Shown here: positions 52,459 to 61,499 of the stretch, piece by piece
How the letters are laid out: each line of letters begins with the position of its first letter
Numbering within the stretch: position 1 is the first letter of the stretch
NCBI GenBank assembly: GCA_017437785.1
Contig: JAFRXH010000048.1
Location: 39,336 to 103,335, forward strand
Direction: 5' to 3'
Source of the DNA: Lachnospiraceae bacterium
GTDB taxonomy: Bacteria; Bacillota; Clostridia; Lachnospirales; Lachnospiraceae
Length of the DNA: 64,000 nucleotides
Program-made: the position numbers and the translations under genes
The notes under the pieces: model-generated
The model's database searches: none
What the model saw: only the letters and a program-made list of their open reading frames with translations
Told to the model about the DNA's origin: nothing

Positions 52459-52529
52459 CAGGGGATGAAGGAGTCGAACCCTCTTCGACGGTTTTGGAGA
52501 CCGATGTTAAACCGTTTAACTAATCCCCT
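52459..52529 (-). tRNA. tRNA-Trp(CCA)
   Basis: A 71-base cloverleaf on the minus strand: acceptor AGGGGAT/ATCCCCT, a short D-arm (GTTA/TAAC), anticodon loop CTCCAAA with anticodon CCA, and T-arm GAGGGTTCGACTCCTTC. Discriminator G, as expected for bacterial tRNA-Trp; no encoded CCA. This is the ligand expected for the trp T-box at 5545-5828. Confidence 0.95.
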
Positions 52530-52542
52530 AAGCACAAAGGGT

Positions 52543-52571
52543 ATTATACTGGCAGAGGTTATAAATGTCAA
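52543..52571 (-). promoter_or_regulatory. tRNA-Trp promoter
   Basis: Perfect consensus on the minus strand: TTGACA (52566-52571), 17-base spacer, TATAAT (52543-52548). Confidence 0.88.
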
Positions 52572-52631
52572 GTAATAAAATAGGGCCAGCAAAAGCGCCT
52601 AAAAAGCTGCCGGTGATAAAAGGAGGCAAAG

Positions 52632-52985
52632 ATGGATAAAGCAGTTATAGACGAATTGTTTGAGGATGCAGATAAGGTGAGTGCCTACAGGCATACGGAT
52701 GAAGAGTTAAGGGCAAAGATAGACGAATCCGAAAATGACGCAAAAGACGTAACCGGGCGTATAGAGGCGATCAGGGATGAGCTTAAGCAGCTGCAGAATA
52801 AGCTGGGAACGCATGCTGATGAGCTGGAGGATCTGTATGATGATCTTGACTTCTCGCAGCAGACGCTTGCGGGGGGACCGGCATCCGATATAAGCGATAA
52901 GGCGGATGAATTCCGCAGTGCGGCCGAAAATCTGGATGAAGCGATCGATGCGCTTTCGGATCTTTTATTGTTCAGGTTTAAGTAA
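52632..52985 (+). CDS. small coiled-coil protein of unknown function
   Basis: A 117-residue acidic protein with AAAGGAGG upstream. Residues 20-75 form a heptad-like coiled coil (TGRIEAIRDELKQLQNKLG and on), then a short glycine turn and a further helix. No membrane segment or known domain. It converges on the 6S-like RNA and shares the short region around 52986-52996 with that RNA's terminator. Confidence 0.55.
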   Translation: MDKAVIDELFEDADKVSAYRHTDEELRAKIDESENDAKDVTGRIEAIRDELKQLQNKLGTHADELEDLYDDLDFSQQTLAGGPASDISDKADEFRSAAENLDEAIDALSDLLLFRFK

Positions 52986-52996
52986 GAAAAGGCAAT

Positions 52997-53178
52997 AAAA
53001 AACCGGATACCGGCTCCTGCCAATTGACTCCTAGCCTAAGCCAGGTGGGCAACCGCAACCAACGCATCTGCCTTCCACTGAAAACTGCTGAGGCCTGACA
53101 TCCGCTTGGCGATATAGGAATCCCGTTTAAAGTACTGTAGGCTCAAAACGCAGGAACCTTTGTGTGGTACCCGGAACT
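52997..53178 (-). ncRNA. ssrS: structured small RNA, probable 6S RNA
   Basis: An unannotated gap on the minus strand has a strong promoter, about 180 bases without a reading frame, and a CCGG-stem/T6 ending. The ends pair over a long distance: GGTTCCTGC near the 5' end with GCAGGAGCC near the 3' end, then AGCCTA with TAGGCT further in. That is the rod-like closing helix of 6S RNA, whose usual length (about 180-200) also fits. 6S RNA binds the sigma-A RNA polymerase in slow growth. A covariance-model test was not possible here; another structured RNA class is the alternative. Confidence 0.6.
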
Positions 53179-53184
53179 ACTGTA

Positions 53185-53213
53185 ATTATATCGGATAAAT
53201 ACCATATTTACAA
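53185..53213 (-). promoter_or_regulatory. promoter of the 6S-like RNA
   Basis: Minus strand TTGTAA (53208-53213), 17-base spacer, TATAAT (53185-53190). Predicted start near 53178. Confidence 0.75.
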
Positions 53214-53216
53214 TAC

Positions 53217-53245
53217 TGTACAAGAGGGCTTTTTTTGGGTATAAT
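53217..53245 (+). promoter_or_regulatory. histidine kinase promoter, nearly leaderless
   Basis: -35 TGTACA (53217-53222), 17-base spacer, -10 TATAAT (53240-53245). The predicted start (about 53252) nearly coincides with the ATG at 53253. Confidence 0.55.
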
Positions 53246-53252
53246 AAGGGTT

Positions 53253-56048
53253 ATGGGTGTGCTGATTCAGATAGTCTTTGCGGTCGGGACTCTGGTGTGG
53301 TTATGGACGATGTTCAAGATCAACCAGGGCGAACCTTCTTACATTCAGAAAGGACTTAACTTCACGGGACTGGCAGTATCGCCGGGGCTTATCGGGTTTT
53401 GCCTTGAAAGCACTGCGGAAAATGCGCAGACCCTGCAGATCGCGCTGCAGCTGCAGTTCATATCACTGGGTGCCTTTATCGTGGCACTGGTGTTTTTCTC
53501 CATCAGAGCCTGCGGAGTGGATATACCTACGATGTTCCGTCTGCCGGTATTAAGCCTGCTTCTGGCGCATCTGCTGCTGGTACTTATGTATCCCGGTCCC
53601 GGATTTTCCTATCTTGAGGTGTATGCTTTCGGTAACGGGTACAGATCTTCTTACGGTATACTTTTTGATATAGACATCTCGGTAATGATATTCATAGCCG
53701 TATTCGGCTTCTACATTACTTTCCGTTATTATCTCAACAAGATGATAGAGACCAATAAAGGTACCCGCTGGCTTGCTATAGTGGAACTGATACCTGCCGT
53801 GGGCGGGATACTGCAGCTGGCTCTGGTGGATGTGCTTCCCTGTACCATCAGCACGTTTTTTATGCTGCTCTCGTGGGCGCTGGTGGTGCTTCTGGTATTC
53901 CGTTTCCGCATGTTCGATTCCATGATAATGGCCAGGGACGATATCATAGAGACGATAGAAGAAGGTTTCGTGGTGGTAGATGCCATGGACAGGGTGCTGT
54001 TTGTAAACGAAAAGGCAAGGCAGATATTTCCCGAGTTGAATTACGATGCGACCCAGGAGGATGTGGCAAAGAAGCTAAAGCGTAAAGACAGGCAGGAGAT
54101 GATCATCGCGGACAGGCATTACATGATATCGCTGGTGCCTTTTTACGATAAGGATACCTATAAGGGTACCACGATATGGATCAATGATAAGACCGAAGAA
54201 CATGAATTCACGGAAAGACTGACACGTCTTAAGGATGAGGCGGAAGCCGCCAACCAGGCCAAGTCCGTATTCCTGGCCAACATGAGCCATGAGATAAGAA
54301 CGCCCATGAACGCCATAATAGGTATGACGGAGCTGATCCTTAATGACAATATCAACAGTAATGTCGAGGAAAATGCAAATAATATACGTAATGCAAGCAA
54401 TACCCTGCTTTCGATCATAAACGGTATCCTGGACTTTTCAAAGATAGAGACCGGAAAGGTAGAGACTGCGGAGACGGAATACAATCTGGGCCTGGTGCTT
54501 AAAGATATCTGCAACATGATAATGCTGCGTCTGGCCGATAAGAACGTGGAGCTTATAGTTCACGTGAAGGAGAGCCTGCCTACGACCTTTATGGGTGATG
54601 AGACCCGGGTGCGCCAGATATATTCAAACATCCTGACAAATGCGGCCAAGTATACAAAGCGCGGTTACATACGCGTGAATGTGGACTGGGAAGAGGGCGA
54701 AGACGAGCTGGCGCTGATAAAGGTATCCGTTGAAGATACTGGAAGCGGTATCAAAGAAGAGAGTCTGCCTACACTCTTTGACAGTTTCCAGCGTGCCGAC
54801 ATGATAAAGAACCGTACCATAGAGGGAACGGGACTGGGCCTGGCTATATGCAAGCGCCTGGTGGAAGGCATGGGCGGAGGGATCTCCGTAAAGAGTACTT
54901 ACGGCATAGGAAGTGTGTTCTCGTTCCATTACATACAGAAGGTGGCGGATCCCGCGCCGCTTGGAAATTATGATTATCTGGAACTCCCGGTGCAGCCCGA
55001 GCATGAGCGGAAGAGCTTTATTGCTCCGCTGGCAAAGATACTGGTTGTTGATGACAATATCACCAACATCAAGGTGGCGCAGGGTATACTCTCCATGTAT
55101 CAGGTGCGTGTCGATACTGCGATGAGCGGCAGGGAGTGTCTGGAAAAACTGGAGAAGAACAATTATCATATGGTGCTGATGGATCAGATGATGCCCGAGA
55201 TGGACGGTATCGAGACCACCGCCCTGATCCGGGCAAATAAGGATCCGGCGATAAGAAGGCTTCCTGTCATAGCCCTCACGGCTAATGCGATCAGCGGCAC
55301 AAGGGAGATGTTTCTGCAGAATGGCTTCCAGGAATACATTTCCAAACCTATCGCCCTCTCCGCAATGGAGGCTGTACTTAAAAAATTCCTGCCTGCGGAG
55401 ATAATCCACTATGTTGACAGGGATGATGAGCAGGCCGATTACAGTGATGTTCATGTCAGCATCCCCGGAGTGGATGTCGAATCCGGTCTTAAGAATTACG
55501 GCGGCGAAATGGGACGCTATCTGCAGATACTTAAGTATATCTACGATGACGGGCCCGGTCATATACAGCGTCTTACCGACTGCCTTACTTCGAAGAATTA
55601 CCGTCAGTATGTATATGAGGTTCATGCCCTTAAGGGACTGATGGCAGGCATAGGAGCGGCACATCTTTCCGAGCTTGCAAGGCTTCAGGAATATGCGGGG
55701 CGTGACGGCAAGGTAGGCGTTATCGACAGGGAAGGCGAATTCCTGATATCCCAGTACCAGAAGATGCTCGAAGGCATAAGGGATGCCCTTAATGACGCGG
55801 GCATGCTCAGAGAGGAGATAATCCCGATTAGGGAGGAAGAACTCTCCTGGGAAGAATTCTCCAATATGCTGCGTGCACTTCAGGGCAGCCTGGAACTGCT
55901 CGAGCAATCGGAGGCATCAAGAAAGCTGGATAATCTGCTGACCTATCCCATGGATGCGGGACTCCGCAGGCAGCTTCTGGAAGTCAAGCGTGCCGTGGCG
56001 GATTTTGAATATGACGAGGCACTGGAACTGATAAGACAGTTATTCTAG
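53253..56048 (+). CDS. hybrid sensor histidine kinase with 7TM, PAS, REC and Hpt domains
   Basis: A 931-residue membrane protein. Residues 1-220 are seven membrane helices of the 7TM histidine-kinase N-terminal type; 225-310 a PAS-like domain ([20 protein letters not shown]); then a dimerisation helix with the phosphorylated histidine in [10 protein letters not shown] (about 346). The ATPase has an N-box TNAAKYT, DTGSGI and GTGLGLAI. A receiver follows with its aspartate in [12 protein letters not shown] (about 643), then an Hpt domain with histidine in VHALKGLM (about 790). A full phosphorelay is thus in one chain. No ribosome site or output regulator is visible nearby. Stimulus unknown. Confidence 0.92.
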   Translation: MGVLIQIVFAVGTLVWLWTMFKINQGEPSYIQKGLNFTGLAVSPGLIGFCLESTAENAQTLQIALQLQFISLGAFIVALVFFSIRACGVDIPTMFRLPVLSLLLAHLLLVLMYPGPGFSYLEVYAFGNGYRSSYGILFDIDISVMIFIAVFGFYITFRYYLNKMIETNKGTRWLAIVELIPAVGGILQLALVDVLPCTISTFFMLLSWALVVLLVFRFRMFDSMIMARDDIIETIEEGFVVVDAMDRVLFVNEKARQIFPELNYDATQEDVAKKLKRKDRQEMIIADRHYMISLVPFYDKDTYKGTTIWINDKTEEHEFTERLTRLKDEAEAANQAKSVFLANMSHEIRTPMNAIIGMTELILNDNINSNVEENANNIRNASNTLLSIINGILDFSKIETGKVETAETEYNLGLVLKDICNMIMLRLADKNVELIVHVKESLPTTFMGDETRVRQIYSNILTNAAKYTKRGYIRVNVDWEEGEDELALIKVSVEDTGSGIKEESLPTLFDSFQRADMIKNRTIEGTGLGLAICKRLVEGMGGGISVKSTYGIGSVFSFHYIQKVADPAPLGNYDYLELPVQPEHERKSFIAPLAKILVVDDNITNIKVAQGILSMYQVRVDTAMSGRECLEKLEKNNYHMVLMDQMMPEMDGIETTALIRANKDPAIRRLPVIALTANAISGTREMFLQNGFQEYISKPIALSAMEAVLKKFLPAEIIHYVDRDDEQADYSDVHVSIPGVDVESGLKNYGGEMGRYLQILKYIYDDGPGHIQRLTDCLTSKNYRQYVYEVHALKGLMAGIGAAHLSELARLQEYAGRDGKVGVIDREGEFLISQYQKMLEGIRDALNDAGMLREEIIPIREEELSWEEFSNMLRALQGSLELLEQSEASRKLDNLLTYPMDAGLRRQLLEVKRAVADFEYDEALELIRQLF

Positions 56049-56121
56049 TCATAAGAAGGGGCCCGCCTTTTGGCATCAGGAGGGACCCGCAGCGCGGGAG
56101 GTACCCATTTAAGGAGGATAA

Positions 56122-56580
56122 ATGAGCATGGCCGAAACAAAAGAAAGTGTAAGAGCGATGATCGCGAAGTACGGTAAGGATATAGAGGAGCTATGCCGTT
56201 ACCTGCCCTGGCTGGAGAGCAAGAAGGGACAGGATGTGGGCGGCAAATACGAGCCGGGTGAGGGAAAGGCCAATACCATAAGCGTTCCCACTTACGATTC
56301 AAACCTGCTGGCATTCGTTAAAAAGGTGCAGAAGACGGGCTTTTACAGGAAGAATTATGTCTATACTTACAGCCGCAACCATATAAGGACGGCTGAGGAT
56401 GAGCACAGGATGATAGACAAATGCAGCCTTATGGAGATCGAGACCATAGGGGATATAGTGACGAGCTACGTCATGAAGGGAATGACCAAGGCGTATATGT
56501 GGACGGAAGGCGTTAAAAACGGGGTATTCTTTCATGCAGTTAGCCGTATGAAAGAGCTGGTGGATTTTTGGAGCGCATAA
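56122..56580 (+). CDS. small conserved protein (DUF6508-like), unknown function
   Basis: A 152-residue soluble protein with AAGGAGG upstream of ATG 56122. It shows WLESKKGQDVGGKYEPGEG followed by a helical half with YTYSRNHIRT and a WTEGVKNGVFFHAVSRMKEL end, the pattern of the DUF6508 family as I recall it. No catalytic motif is recognised. It stands alone between the kinase and the purL promoter. Confidence 0.6.
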   Translation: MSMAETKESVRAMIAKYGKDIEELCRYLPWLESKKGQDVGGKYEPGEGKANTISVPTYDSNLLAFVKKVQKTGFYRKNYVYTYSRNHIRTAEDEHRMIDKCSLMEIETIGDIVTSYVMKGMTKAYMWTEGVKNGVFFHAVSRMKELVDFWSA

Positions 56581-56581
56581 C

Positions 56582-56610
56582 TTTACATTGTGGCTTAGTG
56601 GCGGTATAAT
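56582..56610 (+). promoter_or_regulatory. purL promoter
   Basis: -35 TTTACA (56582-56587), 17-base spacer, -10 TATAAT (56605-56610). No purine riboswitch or PurR box was recognised in the short leader (about 40 bases). Confidence 0.75.
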
Positions 56611-56658
56611 CAACTTTGTATGCCTGTAAACTTTATTTACATATGAGAAAGGATCGAT

Positions 56659-59600
56659 ATGAGCGGCGTAAAACGTATTTATGTAGCAAAGAAAAAAGAG
56701 TATGCGGTAAAAGACAGGGAGCTTGAGAGGGAGATCCCGGGATATCTTGGCATAAAAGGTGTTAAAGATATCAGGGTTTATATCCGATATGATGTAGAGA
56801 ACGTTTCAGATGCTGTTTTTGAGACTGCAGCAAAGACGGTTTTTTCAGAGCCGCCTGTAGATCAGATATATTATGAAGAGATACCCGTACCCGAAGGCGC
56901 AAGGGTTTTCGGTGTTGAATACCTGCCCGGACAGTACGATCAGAGAGCGGATTCGGCTGAGCAGTGCATCCGCTTCCTTAAGGAAGATGAGGAACCTGTT
57001 ATCCGTACCGCCGTTACCTATGTGATAAGCGGCGATATAAGCGATGAGGAGTTTGAGCGTATCAAGCAGTACTGCATCGACCCCGTGGATTCGCGTGAGA
57101 CCGGCATGGAAAAGCCCGCAACGCTGATCACCAGATATGACGAGCCTGCCGATGTTAAGATCTTTGACGGCTTTACCGCCCTTGATGAGACAGCGCTTAA
57201 GAGCCTGTATGACAGCCTGGGGCTGGCTATGACATTTAAGGATTTCCTTCATATCCAGAATTATTTTGCAAAAGATGAGAAGCGCGATCCTTCGATGACA
57301 GAGATAAGGGTGCTGGATACCTATTGGTCGGATCACTGCCGTCATACCACCTTTGCGACGGAGCTTAAGAATGTAAGCTTCGGTGAGGGCTTTTACCGTA
57401 CACCCATAGAGACCAGCTACTTAAGCTATTTGGATACCAGGGAGGAGCTTTATAAGGACAGGGATGACAAGTTTGTCTGCCTTATGGATCTGGCGCTGAT
57501 AGCAATGAAGAAGCTGCGTCATGACGGAGTACTAACCGATATGGAGGAGTCGGACGAGATTAACGCCTGCTCCATCGTGGTGCCTGTTGAGATCAAGCCG
57601 GGCAACGGTACGGATCCTTATACCGAAGAGTGGCTGATAAGCTTTAAGAATGAGACACATAACCATCCTACAGAGATAGAGCCTTTTGGTGGGGCTGCTA
57701 CCTGTCTGGGCGGTGCTATCAGGGATCCCTTATCGGGACGTTCCTATGTATATCAGGCAATGCGCATCACCGGTGCGGCAGATCCTACAGTGCCCGTGGC
57801 CGATACCTTAAAGGGCAAGCTCTCACAGAAGAAGCTGGTAAGAGGTGCGGCAGCAGGCTATTCATCTTACGGTAACCAGATAGGTCTGGCTACAGGATAT
57901 GTTAAGGAAATATATCATCCCAATTACGTGGCTAAGCGTATGGAGATAGGTGCCGTTATGGGTGCCGCTCCCAGAAAGAACGTTAAGCGTTTAACCTCCG
58001 ATCCCGGGGATGTGATAATACTTTTGGGCGGCAGGACAGGACGCGACGGCTGCGGCGGTGCTACAGGTTCTTCGAAGGTACATACCGAGCAGTCGATAGA
58101 GCAGTGCGGTGCAGAAGTGCAGAAGGGTAATGCACCTACCGAGAGAAAGCTCCAGCGTCTCTTCAGACGTCCCGAAGTCAGCAGGCTTATAAGAAAGTGC
58201 AACGACTTCGGTGCGGGCGGCGTATCCGTTGCTATCGGTGAGCTGGCAGACGGTCTTACCGTGGATCTGGACAAGGTGCCCAAGAAATATGCGGGACTTG
58301 ATGGAACAGAACTTGCGATATCCGAATCCCAGGAAAGAATGGCTGTAGTGGTCGATCCTTCGGATGTGGCTGAATTCATGAAGTATGCACAGGAGGAGAA
58401 CCTCGAGGCTACCGAAGTGGCTGTTGTTACAAAGGAGCCCAGACTGGTGCTTAAGTGGAGAGGAAAGGATATAGTTAATCTTTCCCGTGCATTCTTAAAT
58501 ACAAACGGTGCTCATCAGGAGTGCAGCGTATCCGTTGACATACCCGATGAAGAGAGCAATCCTCTTCATAAGGTGATATGTGAAAAGGCGGAAAAAGCCC
58601 TTGAAGAGGGTGATGAGAAAAAAGCGTGGACGTCTCTTCTTTCCGACCTGAATGTGTGCTCCCAAAAAGGCCTTGTGGAAATGTTTGATGCTTCCATCGG
58701 TGCAGCCAGCGTATTCATGCCTTACGGCGGAAAATACCAGCTCAGCGAGACGCAGGCTATGGTAGCCAAGCTTCCGATGAACGGAACCGATTCATCCGAT
58801 ACCGTTACCATGATGAGCTATGGTTACGATCCATATCTTTCAAGCTGGAGCCCTTACCACGGATCCATCTACGCAGTACTTTCGTCTGTGGCAAAGATCG
58901 TGGCAGCAGGCGGTGATCATAAGGGCATACACTTTACTTTCCAGGAATACTTCCGCAGGATGAGCGAGGATCCTTCGCGCTGGAGCCAGCCGTTTGCGGC
59001 TCTGCTGGGAGCTTTCGATGCACAGCTTGGCTTTGGCATGGCTTCCATCGGCGGTAAGGATTCAATGTCCGGAACATTCAACAATATCGATGTTCCGCCC
59101 ACACTGGTAAGTTTTGCGGTGGATGTTGCTAAGCAGCAGGATATCATCACCACCGAGCTTAAGAAGGCCGGGGATAAGCTGGTACTCTTCTCCGTGCCCA
59201 AGGATGAATTTGATATCCCGGTTTATAAAGATACCCTTGAGATATATGATGTTGTGAGCGGTCTGATCCACAGCGGCAAGGCAAAAGCTTCTCATGTGGT
59301 CGATTCCTACGGTCTGGCTGCAGCAGTGGCAAAGATGGGCTTCGGAAACGGACTGGGTGTAAGGTTTGAAGACGATGTTACCACCGAGGATCTTTTCAAG
59401 GGCAGGATAGGTGACATACTGCTCGAGATGGATGAAGAAGATGCCAAAGCGCTTGCAGGACACGAGTTCAATGCGTTTATCTGGGAAGTTGGTTCGGTCA
59501 CCGATGGTGAGTTCGTACATGCAGGTGTGAGCATAAGCCAGAAGGAAGCGCTTGATGCATGGATGAAGCCTCTGGATAAGGTGTTCCCTCATATTTCCGG

Positions 59601-60474
59601 TCAGGCTGAAGATAAGGCTGTTGACTGCGAAGATAAGAAATACGACAGCATTTACGTATGCAGCAACAAGGTGGCTAAGCCCAGGGTATTCATTCCGGTA
59701 TTCCCGGGCAGCAACTGCGAATACGACAGTGCGCGTGCATTCGAAAGAGCAGGTGCGGAGCCTGTGATAAGGGTATTTAAGAATCAGAATGCACAGGATA
59801 TAAAGGATTCCGCAGAGGAGTTTGCAAAAGAGATAAGCAGGGCCCAGATGATAATGTTCCCCGGTGGTTTCTCCGCAGGTGACGAACCCGACGGATCGGC
59901 TAAATTCTTTGCTACTGCGTTCAGAAACGAGCGCATGAAGGAAGAAGTTGAGAAGCTCTTAAACGAGAGAGACGGTCTGGTACTGGGTATCTGCAACGGT
60001 TTCCAGGCCCTCATCAAACTGGGACTGGTACCTGAAGGACGCATAACAGGACAGGATGAGAATTCACCTACACTTACGTTCAATACCATAAACAGACACA
60101 TATCAAAGATGGCATACTTAAGAGTATGTTCAAACAAGAGCCCCTGGCTGGCAAAGGCAACGCTGGGCGGTGTATACACATCACCCGCATCCCACGGTGA
60201 AGGCCGCTTTGTTGCTCCCGAAGATGTTTACAGAAAGCTTTATGAGAACGGCCAGATAGCTACAAGATACTGCGACCTTGACGGAAAGATCACTATGGAT
60301 GAGGAGTGGAACATCAACGGTTCCATATATGCGGTGGAAGGTATCACTTCTCCCGACGGCAGGGTATTCGGTAAGATGTGCCATTCAGAGAGAAGGGATG
60401 ACGGCGTAGCCATGAACATTTATGGCGAACAGGATATGCTGATCTTTGAATCAGGTGTGGAGTATTTCAAATAA
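56659..60474 (+). CDS. purL: phosphoribosylformylglycinamidine synthase, single chain
   Basis: A 1,271-residue enzyme converting FGAR to FGAM in purine synthesis. It combines an N-terminal PurS-like part (1-180), two AIR-synthase-type halves (FKNETHNHPTEIEPFGGAAT for ATP/metal binding near 330; FGMASIGGKDSMSG near 800), and a C-terminal glutamine amidotransferase with GGFSAGDEPDGSAKF, the nucleophile in LGICNGFQALIKLG (about 1117) and a SHGEGRF histidine. Gram-positives often split PurS/PurQ/PurL; this is the large fused form common in Lachnospiraceae and enterics. Confidence 0.95.
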   Translation: MSGVKRIYVAKKKEYAVKDRELEREIPGYLGIKGVKDIRVYIRYDVENVSDAVFETAAKTVFSEPPVDQIYYEEIPVPEGARVFGVEYLPGQYDQRADSAEQCIRFLKEDEEPVIRTAVTYVISGDISDEEFERIKQYCIDPVDSRETGMEKPATLITRYDEPADVKIFDGFTALDETALKSLYDSLGLAMTFKDFLHIQNYFAKDEKRDPSMTEIRVLDTYWSDHCRHTTFATELKNVSFGEGFYRTPIETSYLSYLDTREELYKDRDDKFVCLMDLALIAMKKLRHDGVLTDMEESDEINACSIVVPVEIKPGNGTDPYTEEWLISFKNETHNHPTEIEPFGGAATCLGGAIRDPLSGRSYVYQAMRITGAADPTVPVADTLKGKLSQKKLVRGAAAGYSSYGNQIGLATGYVKEIYHPNYVAKRMEIGAVMGAAPRKNVKRLTSDPGDVIILLGGRTGRDGCGGATGSSKVHTEQSIEQCGAEVQKGNAPTERKLQRLFRRPEVSRLIRKCNDFGAGGVSVAIGELADGLTVDLDKVPKKYAGLDGTELAISESQERMAVVVDPSDVAEFMKYAQEENLEATEVAVVTKEPRLVLKWRGKDIVNLSRAFLNTNGAHQECSVSVDIPDEESNPLHKVICEKAEKALEEGDEKKAWTSLLSDLNVCSQKGLVEMFDASIGAASVFMPYGGKYQLSETQAMVAKLPMNGTDSSDTVTMMSYGYDPYLSSWSPYHGSIYAVLSSVAKIVAAGGDHKGIHFTFQEYFRRMSEDPSRWSQPFAALLGAFDAQLGFGMASIGGKDSMSGTFNNIDVPPTLVSFAVDVAKQQDIITTELKKAGDKLVLFSVPKDEFDIPVYKDTLEIYDVVSGLIHSGKAKASHVVDSYGLAAAVAKMGFGNGLGVRFEDDVTTEDLFKGRIGDILLEMDEEDAKALAGHEFNAFIWEVGSVTDGEFVHAGVSISQKEALDAWMKPLDKVFPHISGQAEDKAVDCEDKKYDSIYVCSNKVAKPRVFIPVFPGSNCEYDSARAFERAGAEPVIRVFKNQNAQDIKDSAEEFAKEISRAQMIMFPGGFSAGDEPDGSAKFFATAFRNERMKEEVEKLLNERDGLVLGICNGFQALIKLGLVPEGRITGQDENSPTLTFNTINRHISKMAYLRVCSNKSPWLAKATLGGVYTSPASHGEGRFVAPEDVYRKLYENGQIATRYCDLDGKITMDEEWNINGSIYAVEGITSPDGRVFGKMCHSERRDDGVAMNIYGEQDMLIFESGVEYFK

Positions 60475-60477
60475 GAT

Positions 60478-61482
60478 ATGCTGATAAGGGAAGAACTGGA
60501 AAAAGCTGAAAAGGAAAGTCTGAGTCCCTATGCAACGCTCAGTATAAATACCCGGGGCAGGGATAAGCCGGAGGAGCAGTGCGACATAAGGCCGGTCTTT
60601 GCGCGCGACAGGGACAGGATAGTACATTCAAAAGCTTTCCGCAGGCTTAAGGATAAGACGCAGGTATTTTTAAATCCCGAAGGGGATCATTACCGTACGC
60701 GTCTTACCCATACTCTGGAAGTGTCCCAGATAGCCAGGACCATAGCCAGAGCCCTTAAGATGAATGAAGAACTGGTGGAGGCCATAGCCCTTGGTCATGA
60801 CCTTGGGCATACCCCTTTCGGACATGCCGGAGAAAGAGCACTTGATGAGGTGTGTCCGCTTGGCTTTGAACATAATGAGCAGAGCGTGCGTGTGGTAGAA
60901 GTGCTGGAGCGTGACGGCGAAGGGCTTAACTTAACGGTTGAGGTAAGAGACGGAATGCTCAACCACCAGATGAAATCAAAACCATTTACTCTTGAAGGGC
61001 GTATAGTGCGTTACTCGGATAAGCTGGCGTATATACATCATGACATGGATGATGCAATAAGGGCAAAGGTATTAAGCGACAGCGATGTTCCCAAAGAGAT
61101 AGGTGATGTGCTGGGCTATCATACCAAAGAGCGCCTTGATCATCTTATTCATAACATCATCGCTACCAGTCTTGACAAGGATGATATACTTATGGAGCCC
61201 TATGTGGAGAAGGCGATGCTTCAGATGCGCGCTTTCATGTTTAAGAATGTATATCAGAACCCTGTGGTAAAGGCAGAGGAATCAAAAGCCGAATCTCTGG
61301 TCAAGACCCTGTATGAATATTATGTCAAAAACAAGGACAGGCTGCCTGATGAATATAAACGGCTGATGGACAGGGGAGAGAGCATAGAGCGGGTTACATG
61401 TGATTTTATCGCATCCATGACGGATCATTTCGCCATAGCCACTTACGAGGAACTCTACATCCCCAAGTCCTGGCATGGCTGA
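60478..61482 (+). CDS. dgt: dGTPase-family HD phosphohydrolase
   Basis: A 334-residue HD-domain enzyme. Metal-binding residues occur in RLTHTLEVSQIAR (H), LGHDLGHTPFGHAGE (HD) and later YSDKLAYIHHDMDDA (D). The N-terminal SKAFRRLKDKTQVF and RTRLTHTLE match deoxyguanosine-triphosphate triphosphohydrolase-like proteins. It hydrolyses dNTPs to nucleosides and triphosphate. It lies three bases after purL and just before dnaG, a common Clostridia order (dgt-dnaG-rpoD). Confidence 0.9.
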   Translation: MLIREELEKAEKESLSPYATLSINTRGRDKPEEQCDIRPVFARDRDRIVHSKAFRRLKDKTQVFLNPEGDHYRTRLTHTLEVSQIARTIARALKMNEELVEAIALGHDLGHTPFGHAGERALDEVCPLGFEHNEQSVRVVEVLERDGEGLNLTVEVRDGMLNHQMKSKPFTLEGRIVRYSDKLAYIHHDMDDAIRAKVLSDSDVPKEIGDVLGYHTKERLDHLIHNIIATSLDKDDILMEPYVEKAMLQMRAFMFKNVYQNPVVKAEESKAESLVKTLYEYYVKNKDRLPDEYKRLMDRGESIERVTCDFIASMTDHFAIATYEELYIPKSWHG

Positions 61483-61499
61483 CAAAACGGAGGAAGAAA

